Positions 34,251-42,732 of a DNA stretch of 55,480 nt are shown piece by piece. This DNA is from Candidatus Ryanbacteria bacterium RIFCSPHIGHO2_02_FULL_48_12 (GTDB lineage: Bacteria; Patescibacteriota; Minisyncoccia; Ryanbacterales; 2-02-FULL-48-12). Position numbers and translations under genes: made by a program. A model generated the notes under the pieces. That model had not been told where the DNA came from, did not search any database, and saw only the letters and a list, made by a program, of their open reading frames with translations. Numbering within the stretch: the stretch's first letter is position 1; every line of letters starts with the position of its first letter. The DNA lies in contig MHNR01000023.1 in assembly GCA_001819875.1 (NCBI GenBank), positions 54,640 through 110,119 on the forward strand. Reading direction: 5' to 3'.

Positions 34251-34625
34251 ATGAGGGATTCACCGCGGGCGAGCACAACAACACCAAACCCAAAATGGGA
34301 GGTTCAAAGACTTGGTTTTTTACTAGAAGTCAATATGGCAGAACACACTATCGCCCTCTCGGGTAACATGTTTGAATGCTCGGAAGTCTCGGCGGCCATT
34401 GCCAATGCAGCTACATTTTTGGGCAAACACCTATCTACCGACTGGCAGGTAAACGTTGCAGATGGTTTTACCGCAAACTTTTCAGGGATAGCCGCATTCA
34501 AGGAGACTATGTCGAGATTTCTCGTACGCTGTACCTATAGTGCAGGATTTTTGGCTCTTGAGCGCGCGCACGAAGAGACCGCTGACACAGAGAGACACCG
34601 GCCTCGCAATACATCTCTCCGGTAA
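34251..34625 (+). CDS. Hypothetical protein
   Basis: 124 residues, soluble, alpha/beta with Ala-rich helices (SEVSAAIANAATFLGKHL, FSGIAAFKETMSRFLV). GGGGG lies 8 nt before ATG. First of a two-gene unit with the 34639 gene, 13 nt apart. No family recognised. Confidence 0.62.
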   Translation: MRDSPRASTTTPNPKWEVQRLGFLLEVNMAEHTIALSGNMFECSEVSAAIANAATFLGKHLSTDWQVNVADGFTANFSGIAAFKETMSRFLVRCTYSAGFLALERAHEETADTERHRPRNTSLR

Positions 34626-34638
34626 AAAAGGATGTGGT

Positions 34639-34845
34639 ATGGTAGCAGAGCATACACCTACCGCGGAATGGGCCAGATGTGCCAAGCACAGACGCATGCG
34701 CGGGAATCAGTTTGTTTGGTTTAAGATAAATGGCAGTCTGCGACGGATTCAAGCCAAGATAGAGATACCCGAGGAGCCGTGCGATCTGTGTCTTGCAGAA
34801 GCTAAAGCCCAAGCGGAAACTGCCAACGGACACTATAAACACTAG
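34639..34845 (+). CDS. Small Cys-containing hypothetical protein
   Basis: 68 residues from ATG 34639, with AAGGAT 5 nt upstream. Cys at WARCAK and PCDLCLAE could form a zinc site. The frame is open upstream but those codons overlap the preceding gene. Ends at the 34871 terminator. No family recognised. Confidence 0.55.
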   Translation: MVAEHTPTAEWARCAKHRRMRGNQFVWFKINGSLRRIQAKIEIPEEPCDLCLAEAKAQAETANGHYKH

Positions 34846-34870
34846 TTCGCTACACCCCTCGACCCTAAAG

Positions 34871-34908
34871 CAAAAACGCGACCCCAATGATCGCGTTTTT
34901 TATTTTGA
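34871..34908. terminator. Bidirectional terminator between convergent genes
   Basis: AACGCGA-(9 nt)-TCGCGTT with TTTTTATTTTG after it and AAAA before it. Closes both the 34639 gene and the surface-protein operon. Confidence 0.83.
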
Positions 34909-34927
34909 TCTAGATTACATACGGTGC

Positions 34928-36874
34928 CTACGGCAAAAATGCCTCACACCCCGACCACAACGCATCAGGAGCGAGCTGTCCGCACGTTCCCGTATTGTCA
35001 CCCGGGTTGGCATCCGCAGGAGTGATAGAGCCACTGTTGTTGACGCCCGTGCATGAGGCGAGATTGTTGGTGCCACTCACACTATTGGTACCTGTCGCAA
35101 GTGCGGAGACTACGGCGTTTGCCCCATTGGCGATATTTTGCTGATATGCTCGGATAGTATTGACTCCACTGCGCGAGTTACCACCCAAAGCTGATGCATC
35201 CACAATTGGATTGAAGTTGCTGTTGGCGCCAAAACGTATGAAGCTAATGGCCTTGGCGGCGGCAAGATTGATGACCGTAGCATTGGGATTGCCCATATTG
35301 CGTCCGGATACATCAAACGCCCGATCGCGCGCTACAATCCCGCCATTGAGGGAGCGTGCATCAATCACGCCACCATGTGGATCACTCGTGAGAGTGATAG
35401 CGGCTACTGCGCCGTAGCTCGTGCGATTGTCTCGGCCATGACCATTGACGGTGATATCCTTATCTGCCTGAATTTTGACGGATCCCGGGTTGGTGTTGTG
35501 CGTAACCCAAGAAAGAAGTCCACCCCACAAGTCGTATTTGCCTCCGGCGTAGTCATACTCGTCAAATAATGGTTTAGTAGTGGTCGCGTTAACAGTGACC
35601 GATCCATGAAATGCCGCCACATTGATACGCGGACGATTTTGAGTCACCGGTTGGGTATGTGCTTTGGCACGCGAGAGCACTAACCCATTAGTCATGATAT
35701 TACCTTTTTCGCAGGCAAGAATATTAATATCATTGCCGCCGTGATCAATACCAAGCACCTCTACCAAACCCGATCCTCCCTCCACGATATCACCACATTT
35801 AGAAGCGATGGTAATTTTACCCGGAAGATCGTTGGTACCCGATACCTCATCGTGCACCAAACCGTCTATCGTAATATCACCGTCAAACTGAAGGAGTATA
35901 TCCCCTGCTTTTTTGTTGAGGGAGTTTACGATGATGCCTGCGTCATCTGCAATCTCAAGCGTACATTTGGATTTGATGACAATACCCGGGGCGTATTGGT
36001 TGTTACCGGATCCTACACGCTCGGTCTTGATAATAGCACCAGGCTTTACCACCAAGGCTTTGCCGCCCAGATCAAATACCGCCTTCCAAGTATCGGGCGT
36101 GGGGCCGGATTTGTCATAGGTAACGTATGGTTGGAGCGCTGGATCTCCGATATAGGTCGGCGGGTTGGTATTAAAATTGATCGTAATATTGCTGTTTACG
36201 GTGATGGTCACGGGATTGCCCGCTCCATCACGCTCGCAGAGTGGGCAGTCTTTGACATAGGAGATACTCAAAACCTCCACCACGAGATCACAGCCGAACA
36301 CCTCGCCCTGCATGGACGGGTCGAGCTGATACTCGGGGGCGACGGAGTTAGTCTGGTCGCACTGCCCCCTGAAACACGGCGTATGGAGATCAATCACCCA
36401 ATCATCCTTGATATCGCTCTCGGACTTGGCAAGACGCCCATAGGCAATGCTGGTCGGCGCATTGGGATCATGAAATGCCGGCACACTCGTATCGTTTTGT
36501 GGCGAGTTGTCTGCAGTCTTGGAAAGATATGGACAGAGTGAGGGGTAACAACGCGTGTAGTCGGTCGGATTGGAGGCGCAGTATGCCCGCTCCTCCGGAC
36601 TGTCTATGCGGGGTTTTGGCTTTTGCAATATCCGGTACTCTACATCATCGTGTATGGGAGAGGCCAAAAATGCGCTGGAGAGATCTACGGTCAAGGGTTT
36701 AAAGTGCACCTCACCCGGAAATACCGTGGAGAACGAGATAACATTGGGGCTCACGGAAAGATTGGGATCAATCGTCACGTGTGACGCAGAAACCTGGAGG
36801 GAGAAAAACAATATTGCGCCAAGCATCGATACTGCGGCACCTACTGCAATCCATTTTTTAGTAAGAAAGTTCAT
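34928..36874 (-). CDS. TasA-like secreted surface protein with beta-helix C-terminus
   Basis: 648 residues. N-terminal SipW-type signal (residues ~8-30), then the domain shared with four paralogues: VISFSTVFPGEV, RILQKPKPR, YPSLCPYLSK, RLAKSESDIKDDWVIDL, CFRGQCDQ and FGCDLVVEV, with paired Cys. The rest is a Gly/Asn-rich beta-helix repeat region (GDITIDGLVHDEV, GNIMTNGLVLS, GSVTVNATT). Start is coupled to the 36876 gene: its TAA is one base before ATG and GGAGG lies inside that gene's end. Last gene of the SipW operon; probably fibre or S-layer-like. Confidence 0.75.
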   Translation of the reverse strand: MNFLTKKWIAVGAAVSMLGAILFFSLQVSASHVTIDPNLSVSPNVISFSTVFPGEVHFKPLTVDLSSAFLASPIHDDVEYRILQKPKPRIDSPEERAYCASNPTDYTRCYPSLCPYLSKTADNSPQNDTSVPAFHDPNAPTSIAYGRLAKSESDIKDDWVIDLHTPCFRGQCDQTNSVAPEYQLDPSMQGEVFGCDLVVEVLSISYVKDCPLCERDGAGNPVTITVNSNITINFNTNPPTYIGDPALQPYVTYDKSGPTPDTWKAVFDLGGKALVVKPGAIIKTERVGSGNNQYAPGIVIKSKCTLEIADDAGIIVNSLNKKAGDILLQFDGDITIDGLVHDEVSGTNDLPGKITIASKCGDIVEGGSGLVEVLGIDHGGNDINILACEKGNIMTNGLVLSRAKAHTQPVTQNRPRINVAAFHGSVTVNATTTKPLFDEYDYAGGKYDLWGGLLSWVTHNTNPGSVKIQADKDITVNGHGRDNRTSYGAVAAITLTSDPHGGVIDARSLNGGIVARDRAFDVSGRNMGNPNATVINLAAAKAISFIRFGANSNFNPIVDASALGGNSRSGVNTIRAYQQNIANGANAVVSALATGTNSVSGTNNLASCTGVNNSGSITPADANPGDNTGTCGQLAPDALWSGCEAFLP

Positions 36875-36875
36875 A

Positions 36876-39524
36876 TTATTGTTGTACCTCCGGCGTTTGA
36901 GTTGCTATCGGATCTGTCGATACAGATGCTGGAAGAGATGGAGCTGTGGCAACCTCTTCTTTTTTCTCCGTCGTTTCGGTAGATAAAGGTACGGTCACAA
37001 TGCTCTCGCTCGACATATCAGTCGGCACTAATGCCTCTACGTCCTTGGGTACATCGGCAACCGTATCAGATACCACCGAAGCTGGCGCATCAATTACTGC
37101 GGGAGTAGTGCTTGATGTATCCGCCGCATCAGTATCGGGGCCATCGTCTTTGGATCCTTCTACAGTAGGAAGTTCTGCAATCGGTGGCTCCTCTACTTTT
37201 GCTTTTTCCTCGATCACCGCATCCGTTGAGGTCGCGGTATCCTCGGTCAAAAGAGACGGCTCACCTGCCGCTTCTGCAAGCAATGCATCCATCGGCATCT
37301 CGGATAGACTCTTGTCGCGGATATAGAGCTCCGGCTTGTTGGCAGGGTCAAAGAAATCCGAGCTTGGATCAAGCTCCGTGCCATCCGGACCCTCGATGAA
37401 TATTAAGTTCGCCTCTCCCGGAGTACCATCGGGATCGATCCAGTTGGCAGAGCCATCGGGAATACGCGCAAAAGATTTGTTCTCCGGCGCCTCCACGGTA
37501 TAGGTGTGACTATCTACTAAAAATCCGCCTGATCCGATAAGCCCGCTAAACAATCGCACCGAGTCTCCGCCTGTGTTGTTGAGTTCAAAATCCGAGTCGC
37601 CGTTGCGGTAGACCACCAGACGCCCCTTGGAAGGGATACTGGTGCCTCCCGTATTGGTATTGAGGTTGGTAATCGGCAACGCGTGAGTATTTATGGCATC
37701 ATACAAAACCCAACCGGCAAGATTGACTGCGGTCGAGGTAGGATTAAAAATCTCTACCCACTCGCCTGCGGGCTTGGCTGCGTCGTCATTGCCTGCGGGA
37801 TTTGGCACAAACTCGTTGACGACCACATGAAGTGTGGACTCAAAGGGTTGGCGCGATCCGCAAGAAATTTTATTGGGCAATGGCTTCCAATTTACCAATA
37901 CATCAGAATCAAGACGCACTGCGGCATCATCGTCCCCTGCAAGACCAGTACCGTGCACGGCAAATGCCGCACGAATCGTACGATTGGAGCGCACATGGAT
38001 ATCGCCATCGGAAGCATAGAGTACTGCGGCACCCAAGTCGGACATGCTCGCACCTGAAGCAAGCTCTATGGCCGCATCGCCATTGTCCAGCGCACTATGC
38101 ATAGATACAAGCAAGAATGCGCCTTTGGCGCCTGTGCCGACAAACGACACACCCGAAGCAATATCTATCGTGCCGTCCACGATAATCGGCACAAACTGAT
38201 CACCAAATGAAGCATCCGCTTTGATAACCGTATTTTTGCCAATCTCTACATTGCCGTGCACATAGAGCGGTCCCTTGATAGTTATATCATTGGCCATACC
38301 AAACTTAAGATTGCCAGAGATTTCCACCGGACCCAAAGCAATACCCACCATATTATTGGGGAATACAAACGATCCGTTGACGACACCGCCATCAGCGGCT
38401 CTCGCTTTCCATTCGGCGGTCATTACATCCGGCAGAGTGCCCATCGCACCCGCGGTAGTTTTTTGTTTGGTTACTGTGATACCGGCATCCACATCACTGG
38501 TAGAGGTCGCCGAGCCGTTGATGACGACATTGGTGGCACTCGCCATACGGCGAATGTCGTCGTTGGAGCGCACGTCGCCGTTTATAGTGACATTAGCTCC
38601 CAGCGCCACGTCATCATTGTTCTCTGATCCCAGACCCGCGGCTTGCACCGCCAGGCGATAGGGGAAACTAATATCTTTGGGTACACAGGCAAACCCGCTG
38701 TCATAGTTGTAAAAGTCATAGACATGCGGCTCACTGCCCAACACAAACACCGGAAACTCCGGTGGCGTGACCGCAGTCCAGCCTTGACGCTCTTCCTCCT
38801 GTAGCGTGTATGTCCCCGGCGGCACACCTTTGAAATAATAAAATCCGGAGGCATCGGTCACCGTGGTAGAAGCCGGGACAAAGTTTTGATCCAAGATGCG
38901 AATCTCCCATCCCTCTATCGGAAAATCGAGTCCTGGGTCAAACTGTTCGTTTTTGTTGGTATCGTGATACTTGTGCCCCTGAATGCCTGCATAGAGATCC
39001 GGAAAATCAAACACAGCGAGTGTGACGAGCGAGCTATGTGCATCGGCGTCAGACCCTGTACAAGCAACTGCTTTGACCACCGCATCTGCACCGATCTCGA
39101 ACGATGAGAGTGGTTTGGTGCCACCGAGATTCACTCCTGAAGGTGTACAGCTCGGATCAGGTGCGGTATTGGCATCCGTGCCCGGTGTGACGGTGTAGAA
39201 GATATGCGTAGCATCTGTGTCATCCGAAGTGATGGAGACCTCCACCTCATCAGGATATGCATTACCACCCGGCGGGGTGATGAGTGGCGCATCCACGCGC
39301 GCGACCTCTGCCTTGACATCCACCACATGAACCTCAAATGCCACAAAGGCGTGCGCATTGATAAGTACCATCAACAGCGCCATAAAAATAGCTAACGCCT
39401 GTTTTTGCAGTGAGAAGAGTACGCGGATAGCCCCTCGAGAATTTTTTTGTACCACACGGACAACAACCTCGGTCCTGCGGGGGATAATATCGTATATCAT
39501 TTTCTTCTGTTTAGTGGGTTTCAT
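36876..39524 (-). CDS. Large multidomain surface protein (chitobiase-like, SdrD-B-like, lamin-tail domains)
   Basis: 882 residues. SipW-type signal around 40-65 (ALAIFMALLMVLINAHAFVA, then FEVHVVDVKAEV). Domains in order: chitobiase-type beta domain (~75-175, PLITPPGGNAYPDEV), SdrD B-like fold (~180-270, IQGHKYHDTNKNEQFDPG), a parallel-beta repeat region (~285-560, INGDVRSNDDI), a lamin tail domain (~570-710, VVNEFVPNP, GEWVEIFNPT, VNLAGWVL), and an acidic Thr/Pro-rich tail. No LPXTG motif. Adhesion or matrix role inferred. Second to last gene of the operon with the SipW-like peptidase. Confidence 0.75.
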   Translation of the reverse strand: MKPTKQKKMIYDIIPRRTEVVVRVVQKNSRGAIRVLFSLQKQALAIFMALLMVLINAHAFVAFEVHVVDVKAEVARVDAPLITPPGGNAYPDEVEVSITSDDTDATHIFYTVTPGTDANTAPDPSCTPSGVNLGGTKPLSSFEIGADAVVKAVACTGSDADAHSSLVTLAVFDFPDLYAGIQGHKYHDTNKNEQFDPGLDFPIEGWEIRILDQNFVPASTTVTDASGFYYFKGVPPGTYTLQEEERQGWTAVTPPEFPVFVLGSEPHVYDFYNYDSGFACVPKDISFPYRLAVQAAGLGSENNDDVALGANVTINGDVRSNDDIRRMASATNVVINGSATSTSDVDAGITVTKQKTTAGAMGTLPDVMTAEWKARAADGGVVNGSFVFPNNMVGIALGPVEISGNLKFGMANDITIKGPLYVHGNVEIGKNTVIKADASFGDQFVPIIVDGTIDIASGVSFVGTGAKGAFLLVSMHSALDNGDAAIELASGASMSDLGAAVLYASDGDIHVRSNRTIRAAFAVHGTGLAGDDDAAVRLDSDVLVNWKPLPNKISCGSRQPFESTLHVVVNEFVPNPAGNDDAAKPAGEWVEIFNPTSTAVNLAGWVLYDAINTHALPITNLNTNTGGTSIPSKGRLVVYRNGDSDFELNNTGGDSVRLFSGLIGSGGFLVDSHTYTVEAPENKSFARIPDGSANWIDPDGTPGEANLIFIEGPDGTELDPSSDFFDPANKPELYIRDKSLSEMPMDALLAEAAGEPSLLTEDTATSTDAVIEEKAKVEEPPIAELPTVEGSKDDGPDTDAADTSSTTPAVIDAPASVVSDTVADVPKDVEALVPTDMSSESIVTVPLSTETTEKKEEVATAPSLPASVSTDPIATQTPEVQQ

Positions 39525-39537
39525 AAATGTTGGAAAT

Positions 39538-39960
39538 CTATTTTTGGTTTGCGTACATAGTGATCATCCCCAGATACGGTATTCGTGCATCGTGCCCGAA
39601 TACTTTGTACGTGCGCCCTACGACATCCTCGTATTTGACCGGCGCATCTTCCGTAAAGTTGGCGTCACCCTTGGTAATCAGCATAGTCTCTCCCAATGAT
39701 TTGATACGGTGAATCGTAAACCCGCTTGGGTTACGCCATACCACTATATCGCCGACCGCCAAATCCGCACGCGCCACTCCCTGTATAAACACCAAATCTC
39801 CTTCATGGAGTACCGGCCACATGGATCCAGAAGTAATTGACGCCAAAGGATATGGGGTGTCGAGCTTCCAGGCAAGAAAGCGCGGCAGACCAAAAAGTAT
39901 CCCTCCGACAATCGCGACATAGATGACTGCATTAAGAATAAATTTCAGAAAAGATTTCAT
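39538..39960 (-). CDS. sipW: SipW-like (ER-type) signal peptidase I
   Basis: 140 residues. ITSGSMWPVLHEGDLVFIQG contains the catalytic Ser (SGSM), and GFTIHRIKSLG has His in place of the Lys of standard bacterial signal peptidase, the hallmark of SipW/ER-type enzymes; GDANFTED is the conserved Asp block. One N-terminal membrane helix. It should cleave the SipW-type signals of the surface proteins encoded next to it and upstream (34928-47311). The gene is between the 40499 and 39524 genes with short gaps, so one operon. Confidence 0.88.
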   Translation of the reverse strand: MKSFLKFILNAVIYVAIVGGILFGLPRFLAWKLDTPYPLASITSGSMWPVLHEGDLVFIQGVARADLAVGDIVVWRNPSGFTIHRIKSLGETMLITKGDANFTEDAPVKYEDVVGRTYKVFGHDARIPYLGMITMYANQK

Positions 39961-39977
39961 ACGAGATGCATCTGTAT

Positions 39978-40499
39978 TTAGAATCCTGGTGCCGGTATTT
40001 TAAATACATACACCCGACCGGTATATTTTTTGCCAATTTCGGCGGATGCCGGCATATAGGTCGCGAACTCAATTTTTTTCTCCTCGCCACGACGCACCAT
40101 AAAATTATTCTCGTCTATCTTTATGAGACTTGAGATGCCCCCAAGTTTTATGACGCTCACAAAAAATGGTACATAGGTATCGTTCTTAATCGTAACCGTG
40201 CGTACCGCTGCAGTACCACGGGAGAGATCGCCAAAATCCAGCTTCTCGTCCGTGGGATTGACCCCGACTCTCCCCTCGCCCTCTACGACCTGCACCAACG
40301 CCTGGTATTTGTTGGCATCCAGGGTCACATAGAAGACGAAAAGAAACAGGATAAAAAATACTATGCTCCAGATCTTCTCGCCCTTGGTGAGCTTTTCACC
40401 GGTACGCCGCTCCCACCAGCCCTGTTTGGCCGCGGGCTCAATAACCGGCATTTCTGTCGGGGTAGTTTGCGGTATTTGATTTTGTTCGTTTTGGTCCAT
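39978..40499 (-). CDS. Membrane-anchored Ig-like beta-sandwich protein
   Basis: 173 residues from ATG 40499 (MDQNEQNQ). Cytoplasmic Pro/Glu-rich N-terminus, membrane helix near 45-62 (IWSIVFFILFLFVFYVTL), then an exported domain: LDFGDLSRGTAAVRTVTIKN is like the LDFG/NLYPG strand of TasA/camelysin and DUF916-type domains, and ends in RVYVFKIP. First gene of the operon 40499 to 34928. Likely anchors or nucleates the surface proteins; this is inference. Confidence 0.68.
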   Translation of the reverse strand: MDQNEQNQIPQTTPTEMPVIEPAAKQGWWERRTGEKLTKGEKIWSIVFFILFLFVFYVTLDANKYQALVQVVEGEGRVGVNPTDEKLDFGDLSRGTAAVRTVTIKNDTYVPFFVSVIKLGGISSLIKIDENNFMVRRGEEKKIEFATYMPASAEIGKKYTGRVYVFKIPAPGF

Positions 40500-40507
40500 A
40501 TTTTTAT

Positions 40508-40632
40508 AAATCCCAAGTTTCAAATCCTAAATCCCAACCAAATCCTAAAGCCCCGAGGTTCAAATATACTCGAGATTTGGTCATTTGGATTTTAAATTTT
40601 GGTTGATCATTGGTCATTGAGGTTTGGGATTT
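40508..40632. repeat. AAATCCCAA-bounded inverted-repeat element, gene-less copy 1
   Basis: 125 bp starting AAATCCCAA and ending TTGGGATTT, with further internal near-repeats of AATCC/GGATT (for example ATCCCAACCAAATCC against GATTTTAAATTTTGGTT). No gene inside. Same end sequence as the 41306-41738 element. Confidence 0.55.
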
Positions 40633-40651
40633 TACTTTTATTCAGTTTGTA

Positions 40652-40675
40652 GGGAGGTATCGTCCGACACCTCCC
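40652..40675 (-). terminator. Hairpin after the 40696 gene
   Basis: GGGAGGT-(10 nt)-ACCTCCC. Only a poor T stretch follows on the minus strand, so termination is uncertain. Confidence 0.4.
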
Positions 40676-40695
40676 GTGTTATGGCAAGAAGCTTG

Positions 40696-40995
40696 CTAGT
40701 AATTTAGATTATCCACCTGACGCCAAACGCCATTTACTTTGGTACAAAACCTGGAACTCATGCGCGCCGCACCAGGCCCTCCACCACGCCTCACATGAGA
40801 AGGATCATCAAAATTCATGAGAAAAACCCTCTCCTCATCCGTCAAAGCCGGTGGCCTCAACCCGCCTCGTCCATGGCCTGTCTCCCAATTGAGACGTGAG
40901 TGACTCCAACCTCCCACAGGTGGTGGGTCGGCGTCCTTCTCACTCATCTCGCCCGATACGTTTGCCTTCTTGCCGCGGTTTCTTGCTACCCCCAT
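40696..40995 (-). CDS. Small basic hypothetical protein
   Basis: 99 residues, Gly/Arg/Pro-rich, no membrane segment. GGAGG lies 7 nt before ATG, fixing the start. It overlaps a small frame upstream and appears to be translationally coupled to it. No family recognised. Confidence 0.6.
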   Translation of the reverse strand: MGVARNRGKKANVSGEMSEKDADPPPVGGWSHSRLNWETGHGRGGLRPPALTDEERVFLMNFDDPSHVRRGGGPGAARMSSRFCTKVNGVWRQVDNLNY

Positions 40996-41116
40996 GATGC
41001 GTCCTCCACTGTATAAAAAACGGACATACGTTTACTGCGCAATAATGCTCCGCTTTTTTGCCCCCTTGGGGACGCCCGAGCAAACAGGCATGGCGCGCTA
41101 CATAGGTGTGTGCCAT
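40940..41116 (-). CDS. Small ORF(s) with shared Shine-Dalgarno, frame uncertain
   Basis: AAAGGAGG lies 6 nt before ATG 41120 (MYGTHLCSAPCLFARASPRG, 44 residues, stop 40986) and 10 nt before ATG 41116 (MAHTYVARHACLLGRPQGGK, 58 residues, stop 40940). The second has the more natural codon use, with HACLL and CAVNVC Cys; the first has the better spacing and ends on the start of the 40995 gene. At least one is probably translated. An inverted repeat GTAGGCGAT/ATCGCCTAC (41158-41197) lies in the leader. Confidence 0.4.
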   Translation of the reverse strand: MAHTYVARHACLLGRPQGGKKAEHYCAVNVCPFFIQWRTHHGGSKKPRQEGKRIGRDE

Positions 41117-41157
41117 ACATTGCAAGCCTCCTTTCTAAAAGAACGTATACCGCTACT

Positions 41158-41197
41158 GTAGGCGATACTACCTGAATCTACAACCTTGATCGCCTAC
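41158..41197. promoter_or_regulatory. Inverted repeat in leader of small-gene operon
   Basis: GTAGGCGAT (41158-41166) and ATCGCCTAC (41189-41197), perfect 9-bp arms with 22 nt between, between a weak minus-strand promoter (TTGACC, 17 nt, CATGTT) and the first ATG. No T-run, so a leader hairpin or operator. Confidence 0.45.
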
Positions 41198-41305
41198 CTT
41201 TCAGCCGTAACATGCACGGAGAAAGGTAGAGGGTCAAGGAGTGTCTGGCAACAGTTTTCAATCCCAGTAGTTCATTTTCCTACGAAACCCCAATGCTCAA
41301 GGCCA

Positions 41306-41738
41306 AAATCCCAACCAAAGCTTTAAATCCCAATGACTAATTAATGCTTTCTAGCTGATCGTACGATAGCGGCAAGTATCAAATTAAGCTCCTGCGCCTC
41401 CTTCCATAACTCTCTTGCCCTGTCTTTACTACTTGGCACAACATGCGCAATCAACCGTAACCAGTATTTCGTCTCCTTCGTCTCTTTCTTGGCAATCGCC
41501 ACTTTATGTATAAAATCTTTCTTTGAGCTCGCCTCATCCGCTTCACTATAATTGGCTCCAATACTAGTAGCCGATCGAACGATTTGAGAAATAAGTGGGC
41601 GCGTTATGGAGTCTTCTTTCAGCACTCGGCAAAATGTCAGTACATTTTCACTAAACTTTGCCGTTCGCTCCTCCAAATCGTACTTCTTTTTAGGACTTTC
41701 CGATTTGGGATTTGGTTGGGCATTGGAGCTTGGGATTT
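41306..41738. mobile_element. AAATCCCAA-bounded element carrying a four-helix-bundle gene
   Basis: AAATCCCAA at 41306-41314 and TTGGGATTT at 41705-41713 and 41730-41738 bracket the four-helix-bundle gene tightly. Further oligomers (CCAACCAAA, CAATGACTAA) extend the ends. Two shorter gene-less elements with the same ends lie at 40508 and 44131. No transposase is present. Confidence 0.5.
41341..41676 (-). CDS. Four-helix bundle protein (23S rRNA IVP/S23 family)
   Basis: 111 residues. LISQIVRSATSIGANYSEAD is the conserved core of the S23 / IVP four-helix bundle family (PF05635), followed by FIHKVAIAKKETKETKYWLRL. Proteins of this type are encoded in 23S rRNA intervening sequences and are related to the Avd accessory protein of diversity-generating retroelements, but neither rRNA nor reverse transcriptase is present here. 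Flanked by AAATCCCAA inverted repeats. Role unknown; RNA or DNA binding is likely. Confidence 0.88.
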   Translation of the reverse strand: MEERTAKFSENVLTFCRVLKEDSITRPLISQIVRSATSIGANYSEADEASSKKDFIHKVAIAKKETKETKYWLRLIAHVVPSSKDRARELWKEAQELNLILAAIVRSARKH

Positions 41739-41820
41739 TTAAAACCGTTTGGAAATTTGCTCATTGAAAATTAATTGTAAATGGGAAATTGATAATTAAA
41801 AATTATCTTCATGAATCTCC

Positions 41821-41856
41821 CGTCCTTCCCCTCCGGCTAAGAACCGAAGAGGAACG
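41821..41856 (-). other. Imperfect hairpin downstream of the 41866 surface gene
   Basis: On the minus strand CGTTCCTCTTCGG pairs with CCGGAGGGGAAGGACG with three bulged purines. It begins about 10 nt after the stop and is not followed by a T-run. Confidence 0.45.
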
Positions 41857-41865
41857 GACCGAAAA

Positions 41866-42633
41866 TCAATAGATTTTGGTAACCTCTACCCACAAATCAC
41901 AGCCGAACGTCTGATGCTCCAATTCAGGAGGCACCATAAAGTTGTCGGGATTTGCGGTGGGGTTGAGACCATGGACAAACGATGCCCAGTCTTGCGCGCA
42001 GTAACCTTTAAAGCACGGCACCGCGAGATCGATCGTCCAAGTATCCGCCGGGTCGTTGCCCGTAGTAACGAGCGGACTTGCCGGGTTGTTGAACTTTACG
42101 ATCGTGCCAGAGGCGACCTCGAGCTCCGGATTGTGAAATGCCGGAAGACCATGGTCGTTGTTGGCGTTTGGGCCGGTTGCTGGTAACTTGTCAGGGTGTT
42201 TGGAGAGAAACGGACACAGGCTTGGGTAGCAGTTCGTGTAGAACGTGCTCCATGCTTCGGTGCTTGTCGCTACTCCCGAGTAGATCGGATCCGGGATGTG
42301 CGTGTGGCACCAGTCCCGAGCCTTTTCTACTCCACCCAAAGATGCAACCTTATCCTCGCGGGGTTTTGGTTTTTGTTTGATTGCGTAGTTGACCTTGCCT
42401 ACGCGTGTCTGGCTCGTCGCCGAGAAAGACTCGCTGAAAGACAGGAAAAACGACGAATCAAGATGCTCCTGCGGGAATACGGTACCGTATCCCAAGGATT
42501 GCGGATGCACATAGAGTGCGTTCTCAATCCTTGCAGTTACATTGATTACATGTGCCTCAAAGGCGGCAAACAAGGGCAGGGTCGTGACAGACACTGCGAG
42601 TGTTGCAAGCGATAACAGAATTTTCTTTTTCAT
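41866..42633 (-). CDS. TasA-like secreted protein, N-domain only
   Basis: 255 residues. Signal MKKKILLSLATLAVSVTTLP then FAAFEAHVINVTARIENAL, which is the shared SipW-type start. The rest is just the common domain: LGYGTVFPQEHLDSS, IKQKPKPREDK, CYPSLCPYLSK, DTWTIDLAVPCFKGYCAQDW and FGCDLWVEV. It ends right after the last conserved strand, so it is the minimal member. Followed by an imperfect hairpin. It is presumably processed by the SipW-like peptidase and may be the basic fibre subunit (inference). Confidence 0.72.
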   Translation of the reverse strand: MKKKILLSLATLAVSVTTLPLFAAFEAHVINVTARIENALYVHPQSLGYGTVFPQEHLDSSFFLSFSESFSATSQTRVGKVNYAIKQKPKPREDKVASLGGVEKARDWCHTHIPDPIYSGVATSTEAWSTFYTNCYPSLCPFLSKHPDKLPATGPNANNDHGLPAFHNPELEVASGTIVKFNNPASPLVTTGNDPADTWTIDLAVPCFKGYCAQDWASFVHGLNPTANPDNFMVPPELEHQTFGCDLWVEVTKIY

Positions 42634-42652
42634 ATCAGTGGTAACCCGCCAC

Positions 42653-42696
42653 CGAGGACTAAGACTTGAGGAGCGCTCCTCTCATCCTAGACCTCG
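42653..42696 (-). other. Large imperfect palindrome between surface genes
   Basis: CGAGG/CCTCG outer arms, CTA.GA/TC.TAG next, and a perfect GAGGAGCGCTCCTC core (42668-42681). It lies in the spacer between the 42733 gene's stop and the next start. No T-run. Similar in size to the other spacer hairpins but different in sequence. Confidence 0.5.
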
Positions 42697-42732
42697 CGTG
42701 TGGATTCTATTTGGTTAAAGCGCTAGGGAAAA

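Noticed and set aside
34251-34625. ORFs antisense to the 34251 and 34639 genes
   Set aside because: The plus-strand frames have the promoter, ribosome sites and terminator; the antisense frames have none.
41341-41676. Avd protein of a diversity-generating retroelement
   Set aside because: Avd belongs to a related fold, but no reverse transcriptase or template/variable repeat pair is seen in the window.
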